Shown here: piece after piece, positions 42,976 to 51,649 of the stretch
How positions within the stretch are numbered: position 1 is the stretch's first letter
Layout of the letters: each line of letters starts with the position of its first letter
NCBI RefSeq assembly: GCF_016863395.1
Contig: NZ_BOOU01000012.1
Span: 87,232-151,231, forward strand
DNA length: 64,000 nt
Direction: 5' to 3'
Origin: Sphaerisporangium rufum
GTDB taxonomy: Bacteria > Actinomycetota > Actinomycetes > Streptosporangiales > Streptosporangiaceae
Made by a program: the position numbers and the translations under genes
Notes under the pieces: model-generated
What the model saw: only the letters and a program-made list of their open reading frames with translations
Told to the model about the DNA's origin: nothing
Database searches by the model: none

Positions 42976-44016
42976 GTGCTGAGATTCCACCGGGGCTGGG
43001 GACGCTTCCGGACACCGGAGGGCGGCGAGGTGTGGTCGCTGACCACCAACGAGCGCTTCGGAGTGAACGGCGACCCGCGGCTGGTCCAGCAGATCTTCGA
43101 GATGCTCGACCGAGGCGATGCCGCCGGGCCCGACGTCGAGCCGCCGGGCTCCGCCTCGCTCATCGAAGGGCTGCGCCGCATCGGCGCCGTCATCGACGAC
43201 AACGATCAGCGGCCCGGTGTCGCCGACCCCGATGGGCGCTATGTCCATCAGAGCGAGTTCTTCTCGTTGTGGGAGACGCCGGAACTCTCCGGCGGCGCCA
43301 TCCAGGACGCCCTGCGTGGTTCGACGGTGCTGATCGTCGGAGTCGGGGCGTTCGGCACCTGGATCGCCCTCAACTGCGCACGGATCGGCATCGGGACCAT
43401 CATCCTCGTCGATCCCGACACGGTGGAGGCCACCAACCTGCCCCGGCAGGTCCTCTACCGGACCGCCGACGTCGGCCGGCCGAAGGTCGAGGTGGCCGCC
43501 GAGATGCTCGCCGTGTCCGACCCGTCGGTCAAGGTGGTGACTCATGATCGTCTGATCCGCGAGGTCGCCGATCTGGCCGACCTCGCCGCGCGCGCCGATC
43601 TGGTGTTCAACTCCTTCGGCTATCGGGTCGCCAACATCAGGGACATCATCGCCGAGACCTGCGTGCGTACCGGCACCCCCTCGCTGCTGTCAGGAGGCAG
43701 CACCCTGGGCCCGTTGTGCGTGCCGGGCAGGACCGCCTGCTACCAGTGCATGGTCGACGGCGACGGTGCGCTGGCCGGCACGATCGACAAGGCGGTGGCC
43801 AACCGGTGGCTACCGCCCCGGTCTCCCTTCGCCCCGCTGATCGCCGCCATGTCGTCGCTCGCGGTGTGGGAGGCCACCCGGTTCCTTACCGGCTGCTCGG
43901 CTCCGCTGACCGAGAACGCGGTCTGGTCGGTCGACCTGTTCAAGTACGAGATGACGCGCATCACCGGAGACCGGCGTCCGTCCTGCGCGGTCTGCGGAAC
44001 CGGAAATGACCGCTGA
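42976..44016 (+). CDS. MccB-like E1/ThiF adenylating enzyme with RRE-like N-terminus
   Basis: A 346-residue protein. Residues 1-~80 look like a RiPP recognition element (WGRFRTPEGGEVWSLTTN, IFEMLDRG, LRRIGAVIDD). Residues ~110-346 are an E1-type adenylating domain: GVGAFG nucleotide loop (122-127), Asp146, NLPRQ (154-158) with the catalytic Arg, Lys170, and a structural zinc site from Cys255/Cys258 and Cys337/Cys340. Blocks such as GPLCVPGRTACYQC and PSCAVCG match the order in MccB of microcin C, which activates the C-terminus of its peptide with ATP. It starts at GTG 42976, 13 bp after the second oxidoreductase. Confidence 0.85.
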   Translation: MLRFHRGWGRFRTPEGGEVWSLTTNERFGVNGDPRLVQQIFEMLDRGDAAGPDVEPPGSASLIEGLRRIGAVIDDNDQRPGVADPDGRYVHQSEFFSLWETPELSGGAIQDALRGSTVLIVGVGAFGTWIALNCARIGIGTIILVDPDTVEATNLPRQVLYRTADVGRPKVEVAAEMLAVSDPSVKVVTHDRLIREVADLADLAARADLVFNSFGYRVANIRDIIAETCVRTGTPSLLSGGSTLGPLCVPGRTACYQCMVDGDGALAGTIDKAVANRWLPPRSPFAPLIAAMSSLAVWEATRFLTGCSAPLTENAVWSVDLFKYEMTRITGDRRPSCAVCGTGNDR

Positions 44017-44980
44017 CACCACCGCCCGCAGGCAGGCCCTCCTGGCGACCGAACTCGACGGCGTGCGTGGCTGGCGCCCGGGAGGGTCGCTCTCCGAGCT
44101 CTTCGTGGGCATCGAACGCCGGACGCGGCGCGAGGTCGTGGTGAAGTTCCCCCGCGCGGATCTGGACGGTCCGTACTGGGGGCCGGCGTTCGCTCGCGAA
44201 CGCGCCCTCACCGAGATGCTGACCGGTGGCGGTGCCGTCGTGCCGGTCTCCCGATCCCACCACCGGATGAAGGCCTGCTGGACCGCTCGGGCCGAGGGCC
44301 CGGGCCCGCTGATCACCCAGCGGTTCGGCACGGACCTCGGGACGTGGCGGGAGACCGCCGACGCCGAGCGGATCCAGCGGGTGTGGACCGCCCTGGTCGG
44401 CGCGGTCGCCCGGTTGCACGCCGCCGGCATCGTCCACCGCGACGTGCGGCCGGACAACGCCGTGACCGACGGCGAACGGGTCAGGCTGATCGATCTCACC
44501 TTCGCGCGCGAGGTCCACGGTCCCGCGCTGATCTCCCCGGAGCACGCCTTCTACCGGTATGCGCGCCCGCTGACCCACCGCCCGTTCGCCCCGCCGGAAG
44601 CCTTCCTCGGCATGTCGAGTTCACCGGACGCCTGGCGGCAGGCGGACGTGTACGCACTCGGCGTCAGCCTCCACGTGCTCTGGACGGGGTGTACGCCCGA
44701 CCCGGTGGTGGCCGACGAGGAACTGCTCGACGACCTGACGGAGCTGTTCCTCCGGTGCGAGGACGTCGCCGCCCGGCGGCGGAACGCCACGGTGGTGCTG
44801 CGCGCCCTGGCGGAGAACCATCCGGTGCCTTCGCTGCATGGCGTGCCCGGGCCGGATGGCACGCCGCTGCCGGACGCGGTGTGCGACCTGGTCCAGACGA
44901 TGCGCGCGATCCGGCCGGATCACCGCCCGGCGGCGTCAGCGGCCTGGGGAGCGCTCGGCCGGATGAGGGCGGACTCATGA
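44006..44980 (+). CDS. Protein-kinase-like enzyme of the peptide cluster
   Basis: A 324-residue soluble protein with a Ser/Thr-kinase fold: Lys47 (VVVKF), the catalytic loop HRDVRPDNA (His144, Asp146, Asn151) and Asp163 in IDLTFA, where the usual DFG is DLT. No membrane helix or sensor domain follows, unlike ordinary actinobacterial PknB-type kinases. It overlaps the E1 gene by 11 bp and the next ABC gene by 4 bp. It could phosphorylate the peptide, a cluster protein or a small molecule. All main phosphotransfer residues are present, so it is probably active; the substrate is unknown. Confidence 0.75.
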   Translation: MTADTTARRQALLATELDGVRGWRPGGSLSELFVGIERRTRREVVVKFPRADLDGPYWGPAFARERALTEMLTGGGAVVPVSRSHHRMKACWTARAEGPGPLITQRFGTDLGTWRETADAERIQRVWTALVGAVARLHAAGIVHRDVRPDNAVTDGERVRLIDLTFAREVHGPALISPEHAFYRYARPLTHRPFAPPEAFLGMSSSPDAWRQADVYALGVSLHVLWTGCTPDPVVADEELLDDLTELFLRCEDVAARRRNATVVLRALAENHPVPSLHGVPGPDGTPLPDAVCDLVQTMRAIRPDHRPAASAAWGALGRMRADS

Positions 44981-46800
44981 ACGTCCCGTCGTGGCTCCGG
45001 CCCGGCCTGTCCAGGCGCGCCGCGTTCGAGGTGATGCTGCTGGCGGTACGGACCTCGCCCCGGGCGGTCGCCGAACTGGCCGTGTGCACGGTTCTCGCCA
45101 CCGCGATGCCCCCGCTGTTCGTGCTGGCCGGGGGGTGGGTGGCGTCGGACATCGCGGCCGGTGCCCCGGCCACGGCCGGCCTGGCGGTGCTCGTCGGCGC
45201 GTACTTCGGCGGGCAGATCCTGACACCGGTCCGGCAGACGCTCGCGGTCGTCCTGGCCCGCCGGGTGGAGCAGGCCGTCCGCAGCGAGACGCTCGCCCTG
45301 GTCAACCGGCCGGCCGGTATCGCCCACCTGCATGACGAGCGGTTCGTCGGCTCCTTGCGAGCCGCGCAGGTCGCCTCGTCGGGCTACTTCACCGTCGGCT
45401 CGGCGGTGCGCGGTCTCGCCGAGGTGTGCCCGGGACGGCTCAGCGCGGTGGTGACCGCCGTGATCCTGGCCCGGTACCTCTGGTGGGCGCCGATCGTGCT
45501 GGGCGGAGGCTGGCTCGTCTACCGCGCGGCCGTCCGGTCGCAGGTCCGGGCCGCGGTGGCCGGCCGGGAGTCCGGAGAGCACTCGGAGGCGGTGAGCCGG
45601 GCGGACTACCTGCGAGGTCTCCTCCTGGACAGCCGGCGATCGGCAGAGCTGATCTTGATGCCCGGGGCGAGGCCCTGGCTCGTCGGCCGGTTCGAGGACC
45701 GCTGGTCCGCGGTGAGCGCGGCCAAGGCCGGACGCGATCGCCGGGCGGCGGCACAGGTGTGGGCCGGGGCGGTGGTCGTCGGGGCTCATCTGCTGGTCGC
45801 CTGGGCCGCCGTCGACCAGGCACGGCAGGGGGAGTTCGGCGTCGCGGCGCTGCTGGTCGTCCTGCAGGCGATGGCCGGCATGGAGTCGCTGGGCTGGATC
45901 GGCCCGGAGTACCTAGTGGAGTACGGCGCTCCGGCGGCCGCCGAGGTGAGACGGCTGCCCGCCGTGCTCGACCGCACGCCCGACGTTCGCTCCGGGCCCC
46001 GGCCGGTCCCCGCCACCTTCCGGGCGATCACTGTGCGCCGCGTCGAATTCGGCTACCGGGACACCATGGTCCTGCATGGTGTCGACCTGGAGCTCAGGGC
46101 CGGCCGATCGCTGGCCGTGGTCGGTCTGAACGGCGCTGGGAAGAGCACTCTCGCCAGGCTGCTGACCGGTGCGCTGGATCCGGCGCGCGGCGCGCTGGAG
46201 ATCGACGGCGTTCCGTTGACCGAGTTCGACCGGCGGGACTGGCTGTCTCGATGCGTGGTCGCCGATCAGGAGGTGATCCGCTATCCGCTCTCGCTGGCGG
46301 CCAATGTCGCGCCCGGCGAGGTGTCGCCCGACCTCGACCTGATCGAGAAGGCGCTGCGGGAGGCCGGTGCCGACGCCTTGCTGGACCGCCTCCCCGACGG
46401 GCTGGACACCCTGCTGCTCCCCGAGAGCGCGCACGGTGTCGACCTGTCCGGCGGCGAGTGGCAGCGGCTGGTCCTCGCCCGGATCCTCTACCGTCTCGGC
46501 TCGCTCGGGAACCGGTCCAGCCTGGTCATCCTCGACGAACCCACCGCGAGCATGGACGTGCGGGCCGAAGAGCGCTTCAACCAGAGGTTCGTCGAACTCG
46601 CGGCCTCCACCACCGCCGTGCTGATCAGCCACCGGCTGTCGACCGTCCGCCACGCCGACGAGATCGTCCTGCTGGGCCAGGGGCGCGTCATCGAGCAGGG
46701 AACCCACGACGAGCTCATGAGCGGCCCGACCCGGTACGCCCGGATGTTCGCCCGCCAGGCGGAGCGGTTCCGCGCCGCCAAGGAGGATGCCGATGACTAG
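44977..46800 (+). CDS. ABC exporter (membrane domain + ATPase), first of pair
   Basis: A 607-residue half-transporter of the ABC exporter type: six-helix membrane region (residues 1-~340) and an ATPase with Walker A VGLNGAGKSTL, signature LSGGEWQRL and Walker B SLVILDEPTASMD. There is no N-terminal C39 peptidase, so leader removal must be done by another enzyme, possibly the S9 peptidase at 48582. ATG overlaps the kinase stop. With the next gene it probably forms a heterodimer exporting the peptide product. Confidence 0.88.
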   Translation: MNVPSWLRPGLSRRAAFEVMLLAVRTSPRAVAELAVCTVLATAMPPLFVLAGGWVASDIAAGAPATAGLAVLVGAYFGGQILTPVRQTLAVVLARRVEQAVRSETLALVNRPAGIAHLHDERFVGSLRAAQVASSGYFTVGSAVRGLAEVCPGRLSAVVTAVILARYLWWAPIVLGGGWLVYRAAVRSQVRAAVAGRESGEHSEAVSRADYLRGLLLDSRRSAELILMPGARPWLVGRFEDRWSAVSAAKAGRDRRAAAQVWAGAVVVGAHLLVAWAAVDQARQGEFGVAALLVVLQAMAGMESLGWIGPEYLVEYGAPAAAEVRRLPAVLDRTPDVRSGPRPVPATFRAITVRRVEFGYRDTMVLHGVDLELRAGRSLAVVGLNGAGKSTLARLLTGALDPARGALEIDGVPLTEFDRRDWLSRCVVADQEVIRYPLSLAANVAPGEVSPDLDLIEKALREAGADALLDRLPDGLDTLLLPESAHGVDLSGGEWQRLVLARILYRLGSLGNRSSLVILDEPTASMDVRAEERFNQRFVELAASTTAVLISHRLSTVRHADEIVLLGQGRVIEQGTHDELMSGPTRYARMFARQAERFRAAKEDADD

Positions 46801-48619
46801 CAGGTTCGCGCCGGTGTTGCTGCTCTTCAGGGCGGCGTGGCGGGCGTCGCCGCGCGACGTGGTGACCGTACTGGTCTGCGATCCCCTGGGACGGGTGGCC
46901 GAGCCGCTGGTCGCGGTCGGCGTCGGCGTGGCGGTGGCGGGAGTGTTGTCCGCAAGCCGGCCGCAGCAGATGCTCGGCGTGACGTTGTTCGTCACGGCCC
47001 TCCTGCTGATCCACGTGCTCGGTACATTCGGGATCGCCGGCCGGGTCCGGCTGGAGGCGGAGACCGCCCGGACGATCGACGGCTGGCTGATCCAGGCGAT
47101 GCTCGGGCTGCGCACGGTCGACCCGCTCCAGGACGGCGTGCTGCGGGAACGCGTCGACCGCATCAGGTCCAGGGAGCGGGTGGACCTCACCGGGTCCGCG
47201 TTCGGCGGGCTGGTCCTGGTCCTCGGGGCCGTCCTCCAGTTCGGCCTGACGGTGGCGCTCCTGGCCGACGTCAGCCTCTGGCTCGTACTCATCCCCCTCC
47301 TGGCCGTACCCGCCCTGCACTGGAACGCCCGCGCGTTCGGCGCCGAGGACCGTGCGGACGAGAAGGCCGGGCCGCTCGTCTCGCGGGCCGGCGTCCTGGT
47401 GGAGCACCTCATGTCGCCCGCGGGCGGGCTGGCCGCACGAGCCGGTGGGGCCGGTGTCGGCCTCGTCCGCCGCGCCGAAGAGCTGTGGGACGAGGCCGCC
47501 CGCCACCGGGACCGGGGCGACCGGTCGGCGTTCGGGTGGACGATGGCGGGCACCGCGATCGTCTCCGCCTCGGTGGCCGCCGCGCTCGGCTGGACGGCCT
47601 GGGCCGCGGCGGCCGGCAGGCTCGGACTCCCGGACCTGGCGGTGGTGATCGCGCTCACCGGCCAGCTGGGCGTCGTGCTGGGCAACCTCATGCAGCAGAC
47701 GACCAGGGCCCGCCGCCTGCTGCGGGTCGCCCGCGACCTCGACGGTGTGCTGGGTGAACTCCGGCGGCAGGGCGCGGCGCCGGCAGCGGGTACCGGTCGG
47801 CAGGCTCCCCCCGCCGGTGGGGCCTTGATCCTCTCCGGCTTGAGCTACACATACCCGGGCCGCGAGGTCGCCGCCGTCCGTGCGGTGGACCTCGAGATCC
47901 CGCCCGGCTCGGTGGTCGCGATGGTCGGGGAGAACGGCTCGGGAAAGACGACGCTGGTCAAGCTCATGACCGGTCTCCTCACCCCCGACTCCGGTGAGAT
48001 CCAGCAGGGCGGGATGATCCTCACCGCCGGATCCCGGGCGGATTGGCAGCAAGGCGTGACCGCGCTCATGCAGGACTTCGGACGCTATGAGCTGACCGTC
48101 CGGGAAGGTGTCGCGCTCGGTGACGTCGAGGCCGCCGCCGAGCGGCCGGAGCTGCTTGCGGCCGCGTGCACCAAGGCCGGCCTCGACCCGGACGTCGAAA
48201 GGCTGCCGGCCGGACTGGACACCCAGACCGGGTCCCGCTGGTCGCACGGAGTGGACCTCTCCGGCGGCCAGTGGCAGAAGATCGCGCTGGCTCGCAGCCA
48301 CCTGCGGCAGGACTGGCGGCTGTTCCTCATGGACGAGCCGAGCTCGGCACTCGACATCGAGGCGGAGGCCCGGCTGTTCGACCGGTTCCGGGAACTCACC
48401 GCGCAGTGCCGTGCCGGTGGAGGCGTGGCACTGTTCGTCAGCCACCGGCTCGCCGCCGCGGCCCGGGCCGATCTGATCGTCGTGCTGGACGACGGTGTCA
48501 TCGCGCAGGTGGGCACGCCGGCGGAGCTGCGGAATCGCCCCGGGCCGTACCAGGAGCTGTCAGCGATCCAGGAGAGCAACTATGACCTCAGCGGCACACT
48601 CGACCCGGCCGCGACGTGA
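46793..48619 (+). CDS. ABC exporter (membrane domain + ATPase), second of pair
   Basis: A 608-residue half-transporter: membrane region of about six helices (to ~residue 320) and an ATPase with Walker A VGENGSGKTTL, signature LSGGQWQKI and Walker B LFLMDEPSSALD. I choose ATG 46793, six bases after AGGAGG; ATG 46787 directly abuts the ribosome site. It overlaps the first half-transporter by 8 bp. The two paralogues are diverged enough to suggest an obligate heterodimer. Export may also confer immunity. Confidence 0.88.
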   Translation: MTSRFAPVLLLFRAAWRASPRDVVTVLVCDPLGRVAEPLVAVGVGVAVAGVLSASRPQQMLGVTLFVTALLLIHVLGTFGIAGRVRLEAETARTIDGWLIQAMLGLRTVDPLQDGVLRERVDRIRSRERVDLTGSAFGGLVLVLGAVLQFGLTVALLADVSLWLVLIPLLAVPALHWNARAFGAEDRADEKAGPLVSRAGVLVEHLMSPAGGLAARAGGAGVGLVRRAEELWDEAARHRDRGDRSAFGWTMAGTAIVSASVAAALGWTAWAAAAGRLGLPDLAVVIALTGQLGVVLGNLMQQTTRARRLLRVARDLDGVLGELRRQGAAPAAGTGRQAPPAGGALILSGLSYTYPGREVAAVRAVDLEIPPGSVVAMVGENGSGKTTLVKLMTGLLTPDSGEIQQGGMILTAGSRADWQQGVTALMQDFGRYELTVREGVALGDVEAAAERPELLAAACTKAGLDPDVERLPAGLDTQTGSRWSHGVDLSGGQWQKIALARSHLRQDWRLFLMDEPSSALDIEAEARLFDRFRELTAQCRAGGGVALFVSHRLAAAARADLIVVLDDGVIAQVGTPAELRNRPGPYQELSAIQESNYDLSGTLDPAAT

Positions 48620-50480
48620 TCCGGCCGCCCGCGCGCCGATCCCGCGCGGCGTGTTGTTCGGGCAGGCGACCAGAACCGGCCTGGCCCTCTCCCCGGACGG
48701 GCGGTCGCTGGCGTGGCTCGAGCGCCGGGACACCCACTGGCAGGCCCGGATGTCAACGATCGAGAACCTCGCCGCGGGCGGCCCGGGCACCTGGCTCACC
48801 GCGCTGCCGGGAGGCGTCGAAGATGTGAAGTGGGCGGCGGACGGCGCGCACCTGCTCCTCACCCGTGACCCGGATGGGGATGAGCGGACGCTGCTGTCGG
48901 CCGTCGCCATCGGCACCGGCTCTGTACATGATCTGACACCGCCGGGGGTCTCCGCGCGGCTGCTGGCCGTCTCCGCACGGCGACCGGGGCTGCTGCTCGC
49001 CGGTGTCGGCGGGCGGCTCGAACACCGCGAGATCGGCACCGGGGCCAGGCTGTCGGTACGGCCGAACCCGGGCTTCTTCCGATGGATCATCGACCACGCG
49101 TCGCTGGAGGCGCAGGGCGGCCTGCGGATGCGCGAGGACGGCGGCATCGACGTGTGCGCCCGGGTGGGGGACACCTGGCCGGTGGTCCTGTCCGTCGGTC
49201 ACCAGGACGCCGCCGCGACGAGCCTGGCCCGTTCATCACCGGGCGGGCGGTACTTCTACCTTCTGACGTCGGCGGGGGCGGAGACGGCCCGGCTCGTCAC
49301 GCTGGACACGCGGACCGGGCGGATCGTCGAGACCCTCGCCGAGGCCCCGGACGCGGACGTCTGCTCGGTCTGGTTCGACCCGATGAGCGGACGGCCCAGG
49401 GCGGCGGCGTTCTCCCGCGCGCGCAAGCAGACCGTGATGCTGGACCGGGACGCGGAGCCGGACGCGCACCGGCTCTGCCCGGACGCCGAGGCCGAGCTGA
49501 CCTTCCTGGGTGGCAGCGACGACGACCGGCGCTGGCTCGGCATGGTGAGCAGGGCCGACCGGTCCCCCGAGTACCGGATCCTCGAACGGGCGGGCGGAGA
49601 CGTCGTCCACCGCGTCGCGCAGCGCCCCGAGCTGGCCGAATTCGAGCTGGCCACCCCGGAGCCGTTCGAGTTCCTCTCCCGGGACGGACTGACCGTCCAT
49701 GGCTACGCGACCTTCCCTCCGGCGGCGACCCGGGAAAGGCCGCTGCCCACCGTGCTTCTCGTGCACGGCGGTCCGTGGGAGCGGGACACCTGGCGATACG
49801 ACGGGCTGGTCCAGCTGCTGGCCGACCGCGGCTACCTCTGCCTGCAGGTCAACTTCCGCGGATCCACCGGTTACGGGAAGGCGTTCCTCAACGCGGGGGA
49901 CCGGGAGTGGGCCGGACTCATGCACCAGGACCTGGTCGACGCCGTCGGGCACGCCACCGCACGGCGCTGGGCGGATCCGGCGAACATCGCGATCATGGGG
50001 GCTTCGTACGGCGGCTACGCCGCACTGGTCGGCGCCGCGTTCACCCCTGACCTGTTCCGATGCGCCGTCGACCTGTGCGGGCCGGCGAACCTCGCCACGG
50101 TGATCTCCTCGATCCCGGCACACTGGACGGCGGCCCGGAGGTCGATGATCAGAAGGGTCGGGGACCCGGAGACCGAGCCCGGGTTCTGCTGGGAACGCTC
50201 GCCGCTCTCCCGGATCGGCGACATCAAGATCCCGCTGCTCATCGCGCATGGCGGGCGGGACATTCGCGTCCGGCGCGCGGAGAGCGAGGCGATGGTGGAC
50301 GCCCTTCGGCAGCGGGGCGTCCCGCATCGGTACCTGCTCTATCCAGAGGAAGGGCACTTCTTCCGGTCCCGCGCCAACTGGATGCACCTCCTCACCCAGG
50401 TGGAGGAATTCCTTGCCGAACACCTCGGCGGGGTCGCCGAGGAACCCGGGCCCGAGAGCGACGGCGCCCTGGTCGCCTGA
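48582..50480 (+). CDS. Prolyl-oligopeptidase family (S9) serine peptidase
   Basis: A 632-residue soluble enzyme: an N-terminal beta-propeller (~30-370) and a C-terminal alpha/beta hydrolase with Ser475 (GASYGGY), Asp560 (GGRDIRV) and His592 (EEGHFF). LLVHGGPWERDTW forms the oxyanion region. S9 enzymes cut short peptides, usually after Pro, and some process RiPP leaders. The precursor has Pro33 and Pro36 between leader and tail, which fits this protease as the maturation or activation enzyme (inference). ATG 48582 overlaps the ABC gene by 38 bp. No signal peptide. Confidence 0.88.
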   Translation: MTSAAHSTRPRRDPAARAPIPRGVLFGQATRTGLALSPDGRSLAWLERRDTHWQARMSTIENLAAGGPGTWLTALPGGVEDVKWAADGAHLLLTRDPDGDERTLLSAVAIGTGSVHDLTPPGVSARLLAVSARRPGLLLAGVGGRLEHREIGTGARLSVRPNPGFFRWIIDHASLEAQGGLRMREDGGIDVCARVGDTWPVVLSVGHQDAAATSLARSSPGGRYFYLLTSAGAETARLVTLDTRTGRIVETLAEAPDADVCSVWFDPMSGRPRAAAFSRARKQTVMLDRDAEPDAHRLCPDAEAELTFLGGSDDDRRWLGMVSRADRSPEYRILERAGGDVVHRVAQRPELAEFELATPEPFEFLSRDGLTVHGYATFPPAATRERPLPTVLLVHGGPWERDTWRYDGLVQLLADRGYLCLQVNFRGSTGYGKAFLNAGDREWAGLMHQDLVDAVGHATARRWADPANIAIMGASYGGYAALVGAAFTPDLFRCAVDLCGPANLATVISSIPAHWTAARRSMIRRVGDPETEPGFCWERSPLSRIGDIKIPLLIAHGGRDIRVRRAESEAMVDALRQRGVPHRYLLYPEEGHFFRSRANWMHLLTQVEEFLAEHLGGVAEEPGPESDGALVA

Positions 50481-50605
50481 CCCGCCGGCGCCCGCACCGC
50501 CGCCGCGGGCGGCCCGCACCCGACCGTCGCGGCCCGGCGGGCGCGTTGTCCGCGACGCGAATCCGGTGCGACGCCGGCCGGATAGCCGCGGCCGGGCCGC
50601 CCTCC

Positions 50606-50637
50606 TACGCTCCATGTCTGATCGCGCCGGCGCGATC
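50606..50637 (+). promoter_or_regulatory. Candidate promoter and 18-bp palindrome before the SARP gene
   Basis: TACGCT (-10-like, 50606-50611) is followed 8 bp later by a perfect palindrome GATCGCGCCGGCGCGATC (50620-50637). The palindrome would sit at the transcription start and could be an operator. It ends 47 bp before the SARP start. Confidence 0.45.
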
Positions 50638-50684
50638 GAGCCAAGAGGCGGCCGGGTGCCGCCGTCCGAGACGGGGACTGTCGC

Positions 50685-51527
50685 ATGGGGATGCGCTTTC
50701 AGGTATTGGGTCCATTGCGGGCGTGGCGCGAGGAGCGCGAACTGGCCCTGGGGCCGCCCAAGCAGCGGATGGTCCTCGGGGCGTTGTTGCTGAACCCGTG
50801 CGGACGGGTCGGCACGGGTGAGATCTCCGCCCTCCTCTGGGGCGAATCCCCGCCACCGACGGCGGTCAACACCGTCCAGACCTACGTCAAGAGACTCCGC
50901 GGCCTGCTGCAGCCGGAGCGTCCCGCGCGGACCACCGCCGGCAGCATGCTCAGGAGGGTGCACGGTGGCTATTCGCTGATGCTGGACGCGGACAGCCTCG
51001 ACCTGCTCCGGTTCCGGCACCTGCTGTCCACGGCCAAACTCGAAGGGTCGGGGGCGGTGCCCGCGGAGGCGCTCACCATGTTCCACGGGCTTCCGCTGGC
51101 GGACCTGAGCGACTATCCGAGGACCGAGGCCAATCTCGCGGCCGTCGAACAGGAACTGATCACGGCCATGGTCGCCGCGGCCCGGACACCCGACCGCCAT
51201 GACCGCGCCGCGTTGATCACCGGCCTGGAGGTCATGGTCCGCCACCACCCGTTGAACGAACCACTCCACGCCGCTTTGATGCGCGTCTACAGCCATGGGG
51301 GAAGGCAGGCCGAAGCGCTGGTGGTCTTCGACCAGATCCGGCGCCGGCTCGGCGACGAACTCGGCGCCGATCCCGGTGAGGAGCTTCGTCGCGCGAACCT
51401 GGCGGCGCTGACCCGGGGTCCGGTCGTGGCGTCCGCCGGATCGCGCCCCGAGTTCGCCGAGATCCTCGCCGCGCTCGTCGACGCGTCCGAGCGGGCGCTG
51501 GCCTACCTCGACGACCGCGCGTCCTGA
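50685..51527 (+). CDS. SARP-family pathway activator
   Basis: A 280-residue regulator: OmpR-type winged helix (residues ~1-95: FQVLGPLRAWREERELALGPPKQRMVLGALLL, NTVQTYVKRLRGLL) and a bacterial transcriptional activation domain (~100-250, ending DELGADPGEELRRANLAAL). SARPs activate specialised-metabolite operons by binding direct heptamer repeats with 11-bp spacing; such repeats occur before the precursor (40491-40519). There is no extra NB-ARC or TPR region, so it is a short, pathway-specific SARP. Two ATGs (50685, 50691) are possible starts. Confidence 0.87.
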   Translation: MGMRFQVLGPLRAWREERELALGPPKQRMVLGALLLNPCGRVGTGEISALLWGESPPPTAVNTVQTYVKRLRGLLQPERPARTTAGSMLRRVHGGYSLMLDADSLDLLRFRHLLSTAKLEGSGAVPAEALTMFHGLPLADLSDYPRTEANLAAVEQELITAMVAAARTPDRHDRAALITGLEVMVRHHPLNEPLHAALMRVYSHGGRQAEALVVFDQIRRRLGDELGADPGEELRRANLAALTRGPVVASAGSRPEFAEILAALVDASERALAYLDDRAS

Positions 51528-51649
51528 GCGGTGATCCGTGCCCGGCGGCCGGTCAGGAGTCACGGCACGGTGCCGAGGACCTGTCCCGGCACTCCGCGGG
51601 CCGCCACCGTGGTCCGACCGCCCGGAAGACCTCCCGAAAGAAGTGAGAC

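Noticed and set aside
40573..50480. Ordinary azole (TOMM), thiopeptide or lanthipeptide cluster
   Set aside because: No YcaO, LanB/LanM or LanC-like gene is present between the precursor and the S9 peptidase, and the precursor lacks Cys and has almost no Ser/Thr in its tail.
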